In this document: positions 35,550 to 46,323 of the stretch, piece after piece
Layout: each line of letters begins with the position of its first letter
How positions within the stretch are numbered: position 1 is the stretch's first letter
NCBI GenBank assembly: GCA_007922305.1
Contig: ML677385.1
Location: 5,234,336 to 5,298,335 of the forward strand
Reading direction: 5' to 3'
DNA length: 64,000 nucleotides
DNA from: Dermatemys mawii
Taxonomy: Eukaryota > Chordata > Testudines > Dermatemydidae
The notes under the pieces: generated by a model
Told to the model about the DNA's origin: nothing
Databases searched by the model: none
What the model saw: only the letters and a program-made list of their open reading frames with translations
Made by a program: the position numbers and the translations under genes

Positions 35550-35632
35550 TCCACAGCTACAATGGGAGTGGTGATAGATTCTGTAGTAAGATGAGGCCCT
35601 GAACATAAACTCTTGTATGAGAGGCCTAGTCA

Positions 35633-35702
35633 TAGAATCATAGAATATCAGGGTTGGAAGGGACCTCAGGAGGTCATCTAGTCCAACCCCCTGTTCAAAG
35701 CC
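35633..35702 (-). mobile_element. CR1 LINE 3' tail fragment
   Basis: TCATAGAATCATAGAATATC, GGGTTGGAAGGGACCTCAGG and TCTAGTCCAACCCCCTGTTC form the complement of a CR1 3' end. Only about 70 bp is present; it could also be the tail of a CR1-tailed SINE. Confidence 0.9.
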
Positions 35703-35763
35703 AGAGTCTGAGGCCTGAAGCCTGAACCAAAGTAAGCAAAGGCATTGGTAAGCAAAGCTGGGG

Positions 35764-36330
35764 TGTGAGCCAGAGGCAGGCCCTAATTGCACAAGTTGGC
35801 AAGAAAAGGGCTGCTAGAAAGTACATGCTAATGATATAAGTAGTTGTGCCAAGATGGAACCTGGACATCCTGATACAAAGACACTACACTGAGATAACAA
35901 GGAACAGCCAGGTGCACCTCAGAGACACGGTGAAAAGGACAGCATGATGGATAGATCTGAGTGTTTGAACCAGCATGGTCAAAAGGGGAGACAGCATCCT
36001 AATGAGGCAAGGGGCTGTACCTCAATGTGACAGTAGAGATGAGTAATTGGTCTTGCACTGTATAAAAGTTGGAGCCGGGGGATACATCGACGTCTGGCCG
36101 AGGGGTCAGTGGAGAGTCCTGCCACTGACTGAGCTGGTTCATTGTCTGGGGGCACATATGTACTAGCAGACCCGTCGATATCTAATCCGGCAAGCTAGAG
36201 ACTGTGTTTCATTTGACAATAAACCTGGCTGGGTGCCTTCATACCTTACTAAAGTCTGTGGTCTTTGGGGGTTCTCTTGGGGTCTGCTGTGCCAGCTGTC
36301 TGTGCAGAACCGGGGCAGCACACAGAGGGA
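35764..36330 (+). mobile_element. Probable ERV LTR
   Basis: TATAAAAG at 36061-36068 and AATAAA at 36218-36223 are about 155 bp apart, followed by about 105 bp to a CAGCACACA end. The block starts TGTGAGCC at 35764. The U3-R-U5 order and spacing fit a retroviral LTR of about 560 bp, and I recognise the TAAAGTCTGTGGTCTTTGGG segment from turtle ERV-type repeats. No target duplication was found, so both ends are uncertain by tens of bases. No retroviral coding region is adjacent. Confidence 0.6.
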
Positions 36331-36557
36331 ACACAGATGTAGCTGACTGATAATATCATCGAACAAGAGCAGAGCACCACACTGGTAGCTACTGACAACA
36401 GGTTCTTTGTGTGGTATGTATGATGTTTTTGAAGTACAGATCTAACAATGATAGATGAGATCACTATACTCTATAACTTAGTCCTACGCCAAAGATCAAA
36501 TCCATTGTGTGTTCACTTAAGTGAAGTGGAGCAGAAATCAGTTGGGGGCAATCCTAT

Positions 36558-36590
36558 GGATTTTATGATCTTATGGAGATCATAAAATCC
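36558..36590. repeat. Perfect 14-bp inverted repeat, 5-nt loop
   Basis: GGATTTTATGATCT and its exact complement AGATCATAAAATCC are separated by TATGG. The arm is AT-rich with no U-tract after it, so there is no reason to call a terminator. Confidence 0.85.
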
Positions 36591-37043
36591 AAAGTCAAAG
36601 AACAAATCTGCATAAATATTAAATTGGACTGTGGATACTGCTGGTTTTGAAGTTGATGAAAAACGAAATTTAATGCTGCTCAGGCATATGATTTACTGAC
36701 TTGTTTCTCTCCTGTTCTAAGAATTGTTAGCAGTAGTATACTACTGATTTTGACTTGGATTCACAGACGTCGTTTTTAAACTGGAGAAAAGTGTGCATTG
36801 CTTTGCTCACTTTCCCAGTTTGTTGCACTCCTATCTGAGAACATTAAAAGTTCTGGGCTATTTTTCTCCCTTTATTTAACTAGCTAGACTAGAAGATGAA
36901 GAATCTGAACCAGAGTAGTCAACTTCTTTCAGGGCCTGGCTTTGTGAGGATTTGTGGGGGGCGGGGGGGAAGGCAGATAGTTCTATAAAATGAATGATGA
37001 TGTCTTGAGCTTCAACTTTAAGTAAACTTTCATTTCTGGTCTT

Positions 37044-37113
37044 AAATTTCCATGGCGCATTGTTTTAAATGAAGTCCCCTAACAATTGATGTTACAATGC
37101 GCCGTGGAAATTT
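37044..37113. ncRNA. Candidate miRNA-like hairpin or micro-MITE
   Basis: Arms AAATTTCCATGGCGCATTGT (37044-37063) and ACAATGCGCCGTGGAAATTT (37094-37113) pair over 20 bp, with one T/G position that would be a wobble in plus-strand RNA. The loop is 30 nt. The arm length and overall size resemble a miRNA precursor, but a palindromic MITE remnant would look the same. The arms contain CpG dinucleotides, which are uncommon here. Confidence 0.35.
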
Positions 37114-38536
37114 CAGTCCACTACTGCTGTATTTCTTACCAAAAATGCATCACTGTTCTCTTGGAGTGCAAATCTACTGCTGCCAGATTTTAAAATGTCA
37201 TCATATGCAGTTCTATCAAGGTTCCCTCAGGGGGATTGCCACAGATGGCATTGTCAGGTTCTGACCACCTGCTCTGTGGGTATTTACTTTATAAGTCTAG
37301 TAGAGTGAGATTATGAGCATGGTAGTGACCTTATTTTGTCAATACTTTAATGCCAGTAGTATGTTGAATACAAACAACTCTCATGTAACAATTCCATTGC
37401 CTCTCAACTTCACTGTAAAAGAAGAAAATCTAATAAGTTAAATGATCAAGTAGTATCCATGTCAGTAAGTTCATTAGCAGAGTCCCAGTAGTATAAATTA
37501 AAGAATCCCACTGTTGCAATTTGCTAAGCTATAGGTTCATACAGAGTCAAAATGTTTAACTTAGTCTTTATATCTAAATACACAAACTTATAAAGGTATT
37601 GTATTAAAACTTAATTATAAATTAAAAAAATGGATTTAATGTGACAGGCCTTAAGTATGGATAAGCACTTGAAAGCCTACATTCTAGTATGTATTCACAA
37701 AATCTTCTAAGTGCTATTACAGGCACGGCAGGCTTCAAGTTAAGGCTTTTTTATGTAGTGCGCAACAAGATACTTTGAATGCAGTCTTGTCATTTATTGA
37801 TTTCCTATAGAAATATCGCATATAGTAACTTTTATTTTTAGTTCCCCCTTCATATATGACCATGATTCATATAATTTTTTTAAGTATTACAGAATTTGAG
37901 GTTGAAGAATAGGTCCACTCTTTGTGCTTTTCAGGGAATATCAAAGCATATGTTCTTTCCAAGATGAGGGCATGTATTGACATCTGTAGTTTGATTCTTT
38001 AATGTGCTTTACTTTTGTTGTGCCTTTTTGATAACTTGACTAGTCATATACTATGTTGGTTTTAAATATAGTATCTATTACAATATAAATTAAAATATCT
38101 TAAATCTCAGACAGAAATACTACATCAGAAAAGCTAGATTCAGTTCCCAGGAATCCTGTAGATTTCCTGCGTGAGTTTGGCTCATCGTTAATATACATCT
38201 ATGCCTCGATTTTTCCTTTTGTAAAAGGGGAATAAACAGTACAAAGGAGGACTCTGAAAGTGCAAAATATTTATTTGTAATGAAAATATAATGGATTGTA
38301 TGAGTGCCAACCTTTTTCCAAATATAATTCTTGTGAGGGGTACCTTGTTTATAAATTATTGAAAATGCCTGAGTATTGCTTGCTTTTGGGCTCATATTTG
38401 TAAATGCTTAGCTACAGCTTACACTTTTGACATCACCTTCCAGAACTTTGCCTTCTAATGTTGCTCCGTTGTTGCTCATTACACCAAAGAATTTTTGTGG
38501 ATGAAACTAGTTTAATTTACATAGTAGAAGTGCATA

Positions 38537-38755
38537 CAGGTATGTCGTGTCTTGTGTGAGGGTTCCATTCCACGGTTACCGCATAAAGTGGAAACCGCGT
38601 ATAGCCGAAACGCATTGACTTCAATGGCGGGCGAAATTGTGCCACCTCCAGAAAGTTTTTAAATTTTTTTTCCCCCTTCCTATTTTTTTTTTTTTTGCTG
38701 ACTGCGTAAAGCGGAAATCGCGTAAGTTAAATACGCCTAAGCCGCAACATTCCTG
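38537..38755 (-). mobile_element. TA-flanked MITE, copy B (inverted)
   Basis: Flanked by TA (38535-38536, 38756-38757) with ends CAGGTATGTCGTGTCTTGTG and CGCAACATTCCTG. Inner words GTGGAAACCGCGTATAGCC and TTGACTTCAATGGCGGGCGA are the complement of copy A. It contains a T-rich inner stretch. Confidence 0.8.
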
Positions 38756-38759
38756 TATT

Positions 38760-39620
38760 CAGAAATGTATTGCTTGCTGTAGAATTCCCATGAGTCAGCT
38801 GATCATCACTAAACTCTCAGTATGTCACTGCATGTTGTTTTCCAGGCATCATCTTGTAGGAAGGTTACAGACAGAACTCCAGCCTGATATCAATGTGTTA
38901 AACAGTTGCTGGAAGAGCTACTGGATTATTTTTGGAGAAATCAGAAATATACGTTCTGGACTTTTGCTTGATATGAGACTTTTGGTGCCATAAACTGACT
39001 CTGACTTGCAGTTTGGTTGTGGCAGGATTTTGCTTTGTGTATTATATAATTATAATAATGCAACTTATTAAGCAGAAATTTTCCTGGGCTTTTTTGCTAT
39101 ATTTGTCTTAAATTTGTTTGTAGGAATGTACCAAGCAGAGCTTTGTATTTCTCTAACTGAACTTTTTTGTTTTATTTGCTTCATGAAGTTTTCAGTAAGA
39201 TGTGCCATATTACATTACATCTATTTACATAATGAACAAAAAGGATCTTTTTTATTAACACATAAAACACTAGTGACTAACTTCTTTGGAGAAAGGAAGT
39301 CTTTTAAAAAACACCGAACACTACTTATTACCTGCTTAGTTAAGCTGTGCGAACCCATAGGCTGCCTTTGTACACCTTAAAGAAAAAAAAACATGCCCAA
39401 TTTTAAAATATACTTTGCTGATCACCCTTTTAATTTATGTAAGGTTCTTGTGTAAATTGTAATCTTTATAAATATACCAGTTTTCATTTTCAGAGTTGTC
39501 ACAGAATCCCAGCTTCCCGCTTGGAGTTCTTGGACTTCAGGAGACCAGTACTATATGTTGTCTTTTCTTCCTGAATCTGTAATATTACTTTTAAACAATT
39601 ACATCTTTTTGTTTTGGTAG
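38760..39620. other. Unrecognised sequence
   Basis: No gene or repeat end is recognised, apart from the candidate acceptor at its right edge. Confidence 0.4.
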
Positions 39621-39724
39621 CAAAAACACTCAGGCTTAGACACAAGACCTAAAATCAAGCGTCCTGTTAAAAACAATATTTTGAGCACAAGTGATGATCT
39701 TGATTAGACTGATGCTCTAAAAAG
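39621..39724 (+). other. Candidate short coding exon (weak)
   Basis: A strong acceptor context (CATCTTTTTGTTTTGGTAG, exon from 39621) and a strong donor (AAAAG|GTGAGG at 39724/39725) bracket 104 bp. In frame with the first base there are 28 codons, rich in Lys/Arg then Asp (RPKIKRPVKNN, then STSDDLD), ending in TAG at 39705-39707, only 17 nt before the donor. That composition resembles a protein C-terminus, and a stop so close to the last junction would not trigger decay. I cannot name the family, and chance remains likely. Confidence 0.25.
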
Positions 39725-39985
39725 GTGAGGTTTCAGTGTATATATTTATTTTTTAAGTTAGGAGTTTTGCTGGCTTGTACAAAAATGCATGTTCAACTGC
39801 ATGCTTTATTTACACGTGCAGTAACTGAGGACATTTTCAAACTGTTTCTCTCCACATTGAAAATTATGTAAAAGCATGAATAAAAACTCATGTATGCAGT
39901 CTCATAACTGCACCTAACTTTGATAATTAGGCCTTAATAGTTCTTGCTTTTAGATGTAGGTCTGCTTCCTTTGAACCATCCAAGT

Positions 39986-40302
39986 CAGGGGCCGGCAGCC
40001 TTTCAGAAGTGGTGTGCCAAGTCTTCATTTATGCACTCTAATTTAAGGTTTCACGTGCCAGTAATACATTTTAACGTTTTTAGAAGGTCTCTTTCTATAA
40101 GTCTAATATATAACTAAACTATTCTTTTATATAAAGTAAATAAAATGTTTAAGAAACTTCATTTAAAATCAAATTTAAATTTAAATTAAATTAATATGCG
40201 GAGCTTCCCAGATCGGTGGCCAGGACCTGGGCAGAGTGAGTGCCACTGAAAATCAGCTTGCGTGCCACCTTTGGCACAGGTGCCATAGGTTGCCTGCCCC
40301 TG
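39986..40302. mobile_element. Non-autonomous hAT element, copy 2 (317 bp)
   Basis: Ends CAGGGGCCGGCAGCC and GGTTGCCTGCCCCTG; flanking 8-mers atccaagt and atctaagt match 7 of 8. Same family and orientation as 30246-30558, alignable throughout. Confidence 0.93.
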
Positions 40303-40310
40303 ATCTAAGT

Positions 40311-40911
40311 ATTTATTCTACATCTGTCACCAGGTTTGAGGAGGCAATATATTTAAGATGAAGTATAGGCCTCTGTTAGTTGAGACTGTGAGATTCTCTC
40401 TTCTGTCAGGAAATGCTGGATAATTAAAATAAACCTAAAAATTATAATTCAATGGAAGTAGTGCAAGGCCCAAGTTAAATGCTGTTCTCACTCTGTGAGT
40501 AGAAAAGGAGCACTTCCCATTGCTTTCCAAGGATGCTATCTATTACCTCAAGTATCAGTAGTGAGTGACTCTGGAGGGAAAGTCACTTATTTTGAGCATT
40601 TAAGACTGGAGAGAGAGAAACTGAAGATAGTAGGTGAGAACAGGCTTTTCGGGTCTCTGTGTACTGAATCCTGGGAATCATTTCAGTCTGCTTGCGATGG
40701 AGAAAACAAATGAGGAATCAAGGGCAAATTTGCACTGGAATAAATTTCTTAGAAGCTTGCACAATTTTCTGACATTTGAAATGGGTTTTGGTCCAACTGC
40801 AGATTCATCTGATCAAAAAGGAAAAAGCCGGTTGAGAATTAATCAAAAGTGAGAAGTAAAAACAAAAAAAGTCGAAAAGTGAACTCTGCAAATACTAAAG
40901 TATGTCCCTTA
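40311..40911. other. Unrecognised sequence
   Basis: No gene or repeat end is recognised. Confidence 0.4.
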
Positions 40912-42433
40912 GGGCATATCTACACAGACATTTAGCTCATTGCAAGCAGGAGTGTGAATCTGTACCACAGTTTGTTGCAAACTGTGTCTATGGGACTCTG
41001 CTAAGATTCATTTACAGTTTGTTAGTTTGCTTTCATCTAGCTGAGTGGTTCCCAAAGTAGGATTCATGAACCCTTGGGGATTTGTGAAATGTATCGGGGT
41101 TCTCAGAACAAATTCTGTAATAGTGGACAGTGCCATTCCTAGGAACCCTGAGTGTGGGGAGCAGGAGCTGGGACCCAGGGCTGCAGCTGAAGCCTCAGAA
41201 CCAGTGCAGCAGGCAGCCTGAGCCCTGTGGAGCATGGGGCGGGCAATCTGAGCCCTGTGGAGTGTGGGACCAGCAACTGGGACCCTGTCCCTGACAGACA
41301 GGAGAAGTTGGGGAGCATGAGGGGTAGAGTGTGGCGGGGGGCGGGGGGAAGCCATGCAGTACCTGGAGGGTCATCCCGGCTATTTATCCCTGCCCCACAT
41401 CCCCCTGATGGCAAAAGAAAAAGTGTTTGTGTGTCAAATCAGTTGGAACCAAGGTCATTGTAGCCAATGTGGGGGTAACAGCCCTCAGTTTATACTCAGT
41501 CATTCTCTGTAGTGTGCTGTTTTGCTCCAATGAGACATGAGTGAATCTTCTCATTTACTAGTTTGTTCGTTTTTGTTAGTGTTCTCAATGTGTTATTTTT
41601 GTTTTGAATTGTTGAACCCAATATGGACAAGTGGCTTTAAATGGAAAGTGTAAAGACATAAGAAAACAAACGTTTGACATCAGCTAGTGTTTCAGCAAGT
41701 CCAAAGTGTGGAAAATCTAAGTCAAATGATTGATAATCCTGGAAAGTTGCTTATGAAGAAAAGAAAATATGAAAACGATTATATAAAATATGCATTGATG
41801 ATCAAGAGTTTCCAAAACCACTGTGGTGGTGATCTAGCAAACAGCAGTCTCTCACTTCTCTACTTCGGTGCCACTTAGAAACTAGGCATCCCTCACAAAT
41901 TGACAAGTCTGTTGATTTTTTTCCAAGTGAAAATTCACTGAATGGAAAAGTGACATTACCAGTTTTGTATCCAGATCAAGTACTGACAATGAAAATACAT
42001 TTGAGGCGTCGTACTGGGTGAGCTATTTGAGTAGCAAAAGCATCAGACGCTCATACTGTAGCAGAGAGCCTGATTGGTCCGTGTATAAAAGAGAGTTCAT
42101 TGCATGCTCAGAGAAGAGGCTGCAAAAAGGATTGACGTAGTACCTTTATCCAATAACATGTTGTTGTGAAGAATTAATTTATGCTAAGGTAAGGGAGAAA
42201 ATCCCTGGAAATATTCATTTTTAAGAGAGGGTTTGCGAGATTTGATATTTTCATGAGAGGTTCGTGGGTTTGTTTGGGAGCCATTGATCTAGTTCCATTT
42301 CAAAGAAGACTAGATCAGAGCAAACTAACAATGTATGTCAGTAAGGTGCAGCATGTGGAGAGTTGGTCTGTGGCAAGCTGGCAAGATTCACACCTGAGCT
42401 TGCCGCAAGTTAAATGATCATGTATATGAGCCC
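40912..42433. mobile_element. Older TIR element, host of a nested hAT
   Basis: The left end GGGCATATCTACACAGACAT continues to CATTTAGCTCATTGCAAGC and GAGTGTGAATCT. The right end carries the imperfect complement: AGATTCACACCTGAGCTTGC, GCAAGTTAAATG, ending ATGAGCCC. Without the hAT insertion at 41043-42286 and one copy of its target duplication, the element would be about 270 bp. Superfamily not assigned. Confidence 0.65.
41043..42286 (+). mobile_element. hAT element with transposase remnant (1244 bp)
   Basis: Ends GAGTGGTTCCCAAA and TTTGGGAGCCATTG; flanking 8-mers atctagct and atctagtt match 7 of 8. Inside are remnants of a ZBED5-like (Buster/Charlie) hAT transposase on the plus strand. An MDKWL start-like motif at 41623 is followed at once by a stop. 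A conserved block from 42000 reads FEASYWVSYLSSKS and then, further on, VYKREFIACSEKRLQK and DVVPLSNN. Most of the transposase is missing, including the catalytic and C-terminal parts. The last ~110 bp match the 11201-11756 element. Inactive. Confidence 0.9.
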
Positions 42434-42439
42434 CCCATG

Positions 42440-43580
42440 GACAGCAGCTGGGTCTCTGTGTAAGAACATTTAAGAACTTTTGGAACAAAGTTAACTCTGT
42501 TTAAGCCTACAAGATAAAATTTATGTCGACAAGAAAAGCAAGTGACAAAATAAATAAGCATTCTACTCAAGTTTGTTATAGCACATATTAGTAAATTGGG
42601 AGCAAGTCTGCCTTGTGAAAATATTAGTTCTTTGTGGAGAAGTGGAGATATCCAGAGACCTATCCAACTTATTTGTCACCAGCACTTTATTCAGAACCAA
42701 AGGACAATGATAAATCAATTGTAGGAAATTCAGTTTCCTGTTACTATCAGTGCCTTTCTATTGCCACCTACTGGATAATACTTTGATACAGAAAGATTCT
42801 ACTCTGTCAATTTTCTTAGTAAGATGCCTAGTCCGTAATAAAATAATTTTTCAGGTAATGTCTATATATAAGCAAGACTTTCTAATTCATAATGGTGTCT
42901 GTCTTTGGGGTGGGAGGAATAACTATTTTGCAGTGTTTCATTGCAATGAGCCCTGCTATTTTACTGAGTCCGGGGGTTTGTTGAAAGATTATAAAACATT
43001 TCAGAATTCACTGATCTAAGGCAAGTGAAAATGCATAGCCTCTCCTTTTGAGAATAGATGCATGAAAAACTGCAGTATTTTCTACATATTCTGCCCCCAA
43101 AGCATTGTAAATCCTTGTCCTTTTGCAGTGCGGGTTTTGCCTTTATAAACTGAAGTAATCAAACTTCTTATTAAAATACATTGTGTATAAAAAGGAAAAT
43201 ATCTGAGGTGACTTGTAGAGCCAGTGAAAATTTTCTGATGACACATTTTTCTACCAGAAAATGTCATGCTGTCAAAATTGAAACAGTTTGTGGGAAACTT
43301 TGGATGGCAATGAAGTAGATTTCTAACAGAAACCTCCCAGGTTTCCTCCTTGCTTGCTTGCGTTCCTCAGAATCTCACACTTCTCTTCAGCAGACTGGGT
43401 TATCTGTCAGAGCTTTGTGGATCTATGACAGGTTACTGGGGAGCTTGGGAATTGGGGGGTAATACAAATGTGAAATTGGTCAAATAACTTGTTCAAATCC
43501 CATTTTTTTGGTAGACAGACCTTGCCATTAAACTCTCTGTAAAAGTAGTCACTCGCTAAACATTTTAGGTAATTTAATAC
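42440..43580. other. Unrecognised sequence
   Basis: No gene or repeat end is recognised. A short run GAATTCACTGATCTAAGG at about 43003 has no partner. Confidence 0.4.
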
Positions 43581-43584
43581 AACA

Positions 43585-43777
43585 CAGGCGAGTCGCATCT
43601 TATGCACATTTAAGATGCATGATTTTGGCTTTACATAGTCGGCGAAAAAAGGGAGAAATAAAAATCTCTCCGTAGGGCGGGTGATTATGTCCACCATTAA
43701 ACTCAATGGGTTTTGGCTATACACGGTTTACGCGCTGACCGCGGAACGGAACCCCCATGTAACTTGTGACTTGCCTG
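43585..43777 (+). mobile_element. TA-flanked MITE, copy C
   Basis: Ends CAGGCGAGTCGCATCTTATG and ACTTGTGACTTGCCTG, with TA on the right (43778-43779) and CA (decayed TA) on the left. Shares TAGGGCGGGTGATTATGTCC and AACTCAATGGG with copy A, same orientation. Confidence 0.82.
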
Positions 43778-44000
43778 TAGTAGTAAATGTGTATAAAGGA
43801 AGTAGAAGAGCGCATTGGCTGAGTTATCTCTAATGTCAAATTTCCACCATATGAAAATGTACTTCTGCTGCGATAGGAAGGGAGAGAACCCCAATTTTCT
43901 GCCAGTGAGTACATGATTTAAATTAGGTATAAAGGGATGATTTAAAACTCTTAGCAGTTTCAATCATTAGTTGAGTTTGGAAAGCTAAAACCGATATGAA

Positions 44001-44280
44001 GGACAGGTCTACATGTAAAACATTACACTGGTGTAGCTGCACTGCTGCCACACTTTAATGAAGATACTTTAAGCCAATGGAGGAAGAGTTCTCCCATAAG
44101 CATAGTCAATCTTTCTCCCCAAGAAGTGGTACCTATGTTGGTGGGAGAAGCTCTCCCATCTGTGTGGCACTGTCTGTATGGGGGCTAGGTTGTTATGACT
44201 ACATCACTAAGGAGTGTGGATTTTTCACACTTGTGAGTGATGTAGTTATACCAATATAGGTTTGTAATGTAGATCAGACC
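44001..44280. mobile_element. TIR element with GGTCTACA ends (280 bp)
   Basis: The left end GGACAGGTCTACATGTAAA and the right end GTAATGTAGATCAGACC are imperfect inverses. Inner palindromic pairs include GAGTGTGGATTTTTCACACT and GGGAGAAGCTCTCCC, features of a turtle repeat I recognise. No clear target duplication, so the superfamily (PIF/Harbinger-like is possible) is left open. Confidence 0.65.
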
Positions 44281-45895
44281 AAATTTTGAGACGTAATGTC
44301 CCATTAAGATAAACTGAGAGAGTTTACACATTGCATGAAGACCAATCCTGGTCCCATCTTTTGTGGCTGTGGAGGAGCCTACTGTAGTGGATCCAATGGG
44401 TAGGGTAGGGCAGGATCTTAGGGCATCATTCAGGGGATGCATAACTACAGTCTAAGCTAAGCAGGAGCAATAGATGTACTACTATATAGGTCTTCTCTAC
44501 ATTTTATTTGCATCCTTTCTTCCCCTCTTCCTCCCTGAGGTAGATTACCCACTGACACTTATGTTCATACCAGTTCTTAGGCTGAAAAAAACACTGTGGA
44601 GTTGCTCTGCTTCTGCTAACTAGATGGAAGGAGGATTCTTTCATGTCTCCTTCCTCCTCGCCTCTCAAACTCCAGAATTTCTTGAGCCAGGATTTGGGCT
44701 TTAAGCAGCTCACTGCTTTCGACTGTTAAGTCTGTTTGCACATTTAGAAAGATAATACTCCATTGGTTTTCATTCAATCATATTTTGAAATTTGTTTGCG
44801 TATGTAAATGCTAGAAACTTTTTTACATGACAGTTTAACCTCTGCATAAATTGAGTGGGCCTATCCCAATTCTCCAGGTAAAGTATCCTATTCTACATTG
44901 GCACGTGTATAGATGAGTTGTTCCAGGGATGGGCATAGTTTACCAGGCAGATTAATACAGGAGAATAGATTTTGATTTGTGACATTCCAGCTGTTCACTG
45001 CAGAATTCCACATAGGCACAAACATGATTATCAGTGACATCAGGACTGCTCTGAGGATAGGATTTAAAATGTGGTTGTCTTGTTCTGCTGTATAGTGGAA
45101 TAAATACACTATGGTGTTATGCATAAACAGTGCAAGGCAGTTTTTAATTTCTTATAGTGGATTATGTAAAAGGTCTACAAATAATTAAACTGAATAAAAC
45201 AATTTATAGTCTCTTCAAATTTTGACACTTCAGCAGTGTTACTTCTAAGTTAACTGAATCAATTTAAATATAACTTTGTAAAATGAAGGATACATTTTAG
45301 GATGAAGAAAGCATTCAAATTAAGTATAATAGATATAGTAAGTTGAAGTGATTGAATTCCATCAAGATATTGCACTTTGCGTGTCTGTTTTTAAGAGGTG
45401 TGGGGTTTTTTGCAGACACTATTTAATAAGTTATTACAAGTTATTTTATAAATTGAGGAATAAAGATTAACTTCTAAAAAAAAATTGTGACAACCAATTT
45501 TATTTCTCCTCCTTTGTGTTTATAAGTGATTACTGTGTTAATCTAACACATCATTTTGCATGCTAATTAAAATATTTAAATGTCAAGAAAAACCTTTTTT
45601 GGTATTTCTTCTTTGCAAAAGCACTTTTTCAGGTTATTAGAGAAGTTTGTGTCAGAATTTTCTAGTAGGATTCCTACATAAGTTTAAAAAAAGGGACATA
45701 GTAATGTAGATAAGTCAAAATTCAAATTCCTATAGGTAGTGGAGAATGTCCAAAGCCCAAATATTCTTTTATTTTTCACTCTACTACTGATTAGCAAACA
45801 ATACCATCCTTTTTAAAAAAAATAAAAATAAAAATTCAGGATTCTTGAATAGTTCTGTTAAAGTTCACCTAGCAATATCTGCCATCCTCCAGTAC
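44281..45895. other. Unrecognised AT-rich sequence
   Basis: No gene or repeat end is recognised. The right half (45120-45850) is very AT-rich with several A-runs. Confidence 0.4.
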
Positions 45896-46323
45896 AGTGT
45901 TGCAACGGGTTGGCTCCCCCTTTCTGGCATGCCACCTGATGTTCTGGGGTCCTACTCAGTCCTCTTGCTCAGCCAGCCTGGATTTCCCTTGCATTGGGTT
46001 GCTGTGCCAGGCTCTTGAGCCCCTTTCCAGCATGCCACCCAGGCAAGACCACACCCAACTGCAGATACAGATGTATGTGAGAGGATTCACCCAGCACTCC
46101 TGTGCATACCAACTGTGGAGAGAGAAATCCCAGATAATATTGTGCAGTATAGAAAGCTCTCCACAGCGCAAGCTCCTAAAAATTTGCCCAATCCCTCAAT
46201 ATAGAGAGAGAGAGGCACAGCTTCTTACCCCCGCTGCCGCGCAGATATGAATTAGACAATCTGGGTTATGTTATAAACGAGAAATAAGTTTAACTGTAAA
46301 AGGTAGATTTTAAGTGGTTAAGG

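Larger units (their letters stand above)
36336..38534. other. Unrecognised sequence with two short hairpins
   Basis: No gene or transposon end is recognised. Two compact inverted repeats, at 36558-36590 and 37044-37113, are listed separately. A G-run lies near 36956-36971. Confidence 0.4.

Noticed and set aside
7940..36330. A provirus bounded by the LTR-like blocks at 7940, 24390 and 35764
   Set aside because: The three blocks are different in sequence, have no retroviral internal region between them, and the 24390 copy has its own duplication, so they are independent insertions.
36558..36590. Rho-independent-type terminator or miRNA precursor
   Set aside because: The 14-bp AT-rich stem with a 5-nt loop is too short for a miRNA precursor, and bacterial terminators are not relevant in this genome.
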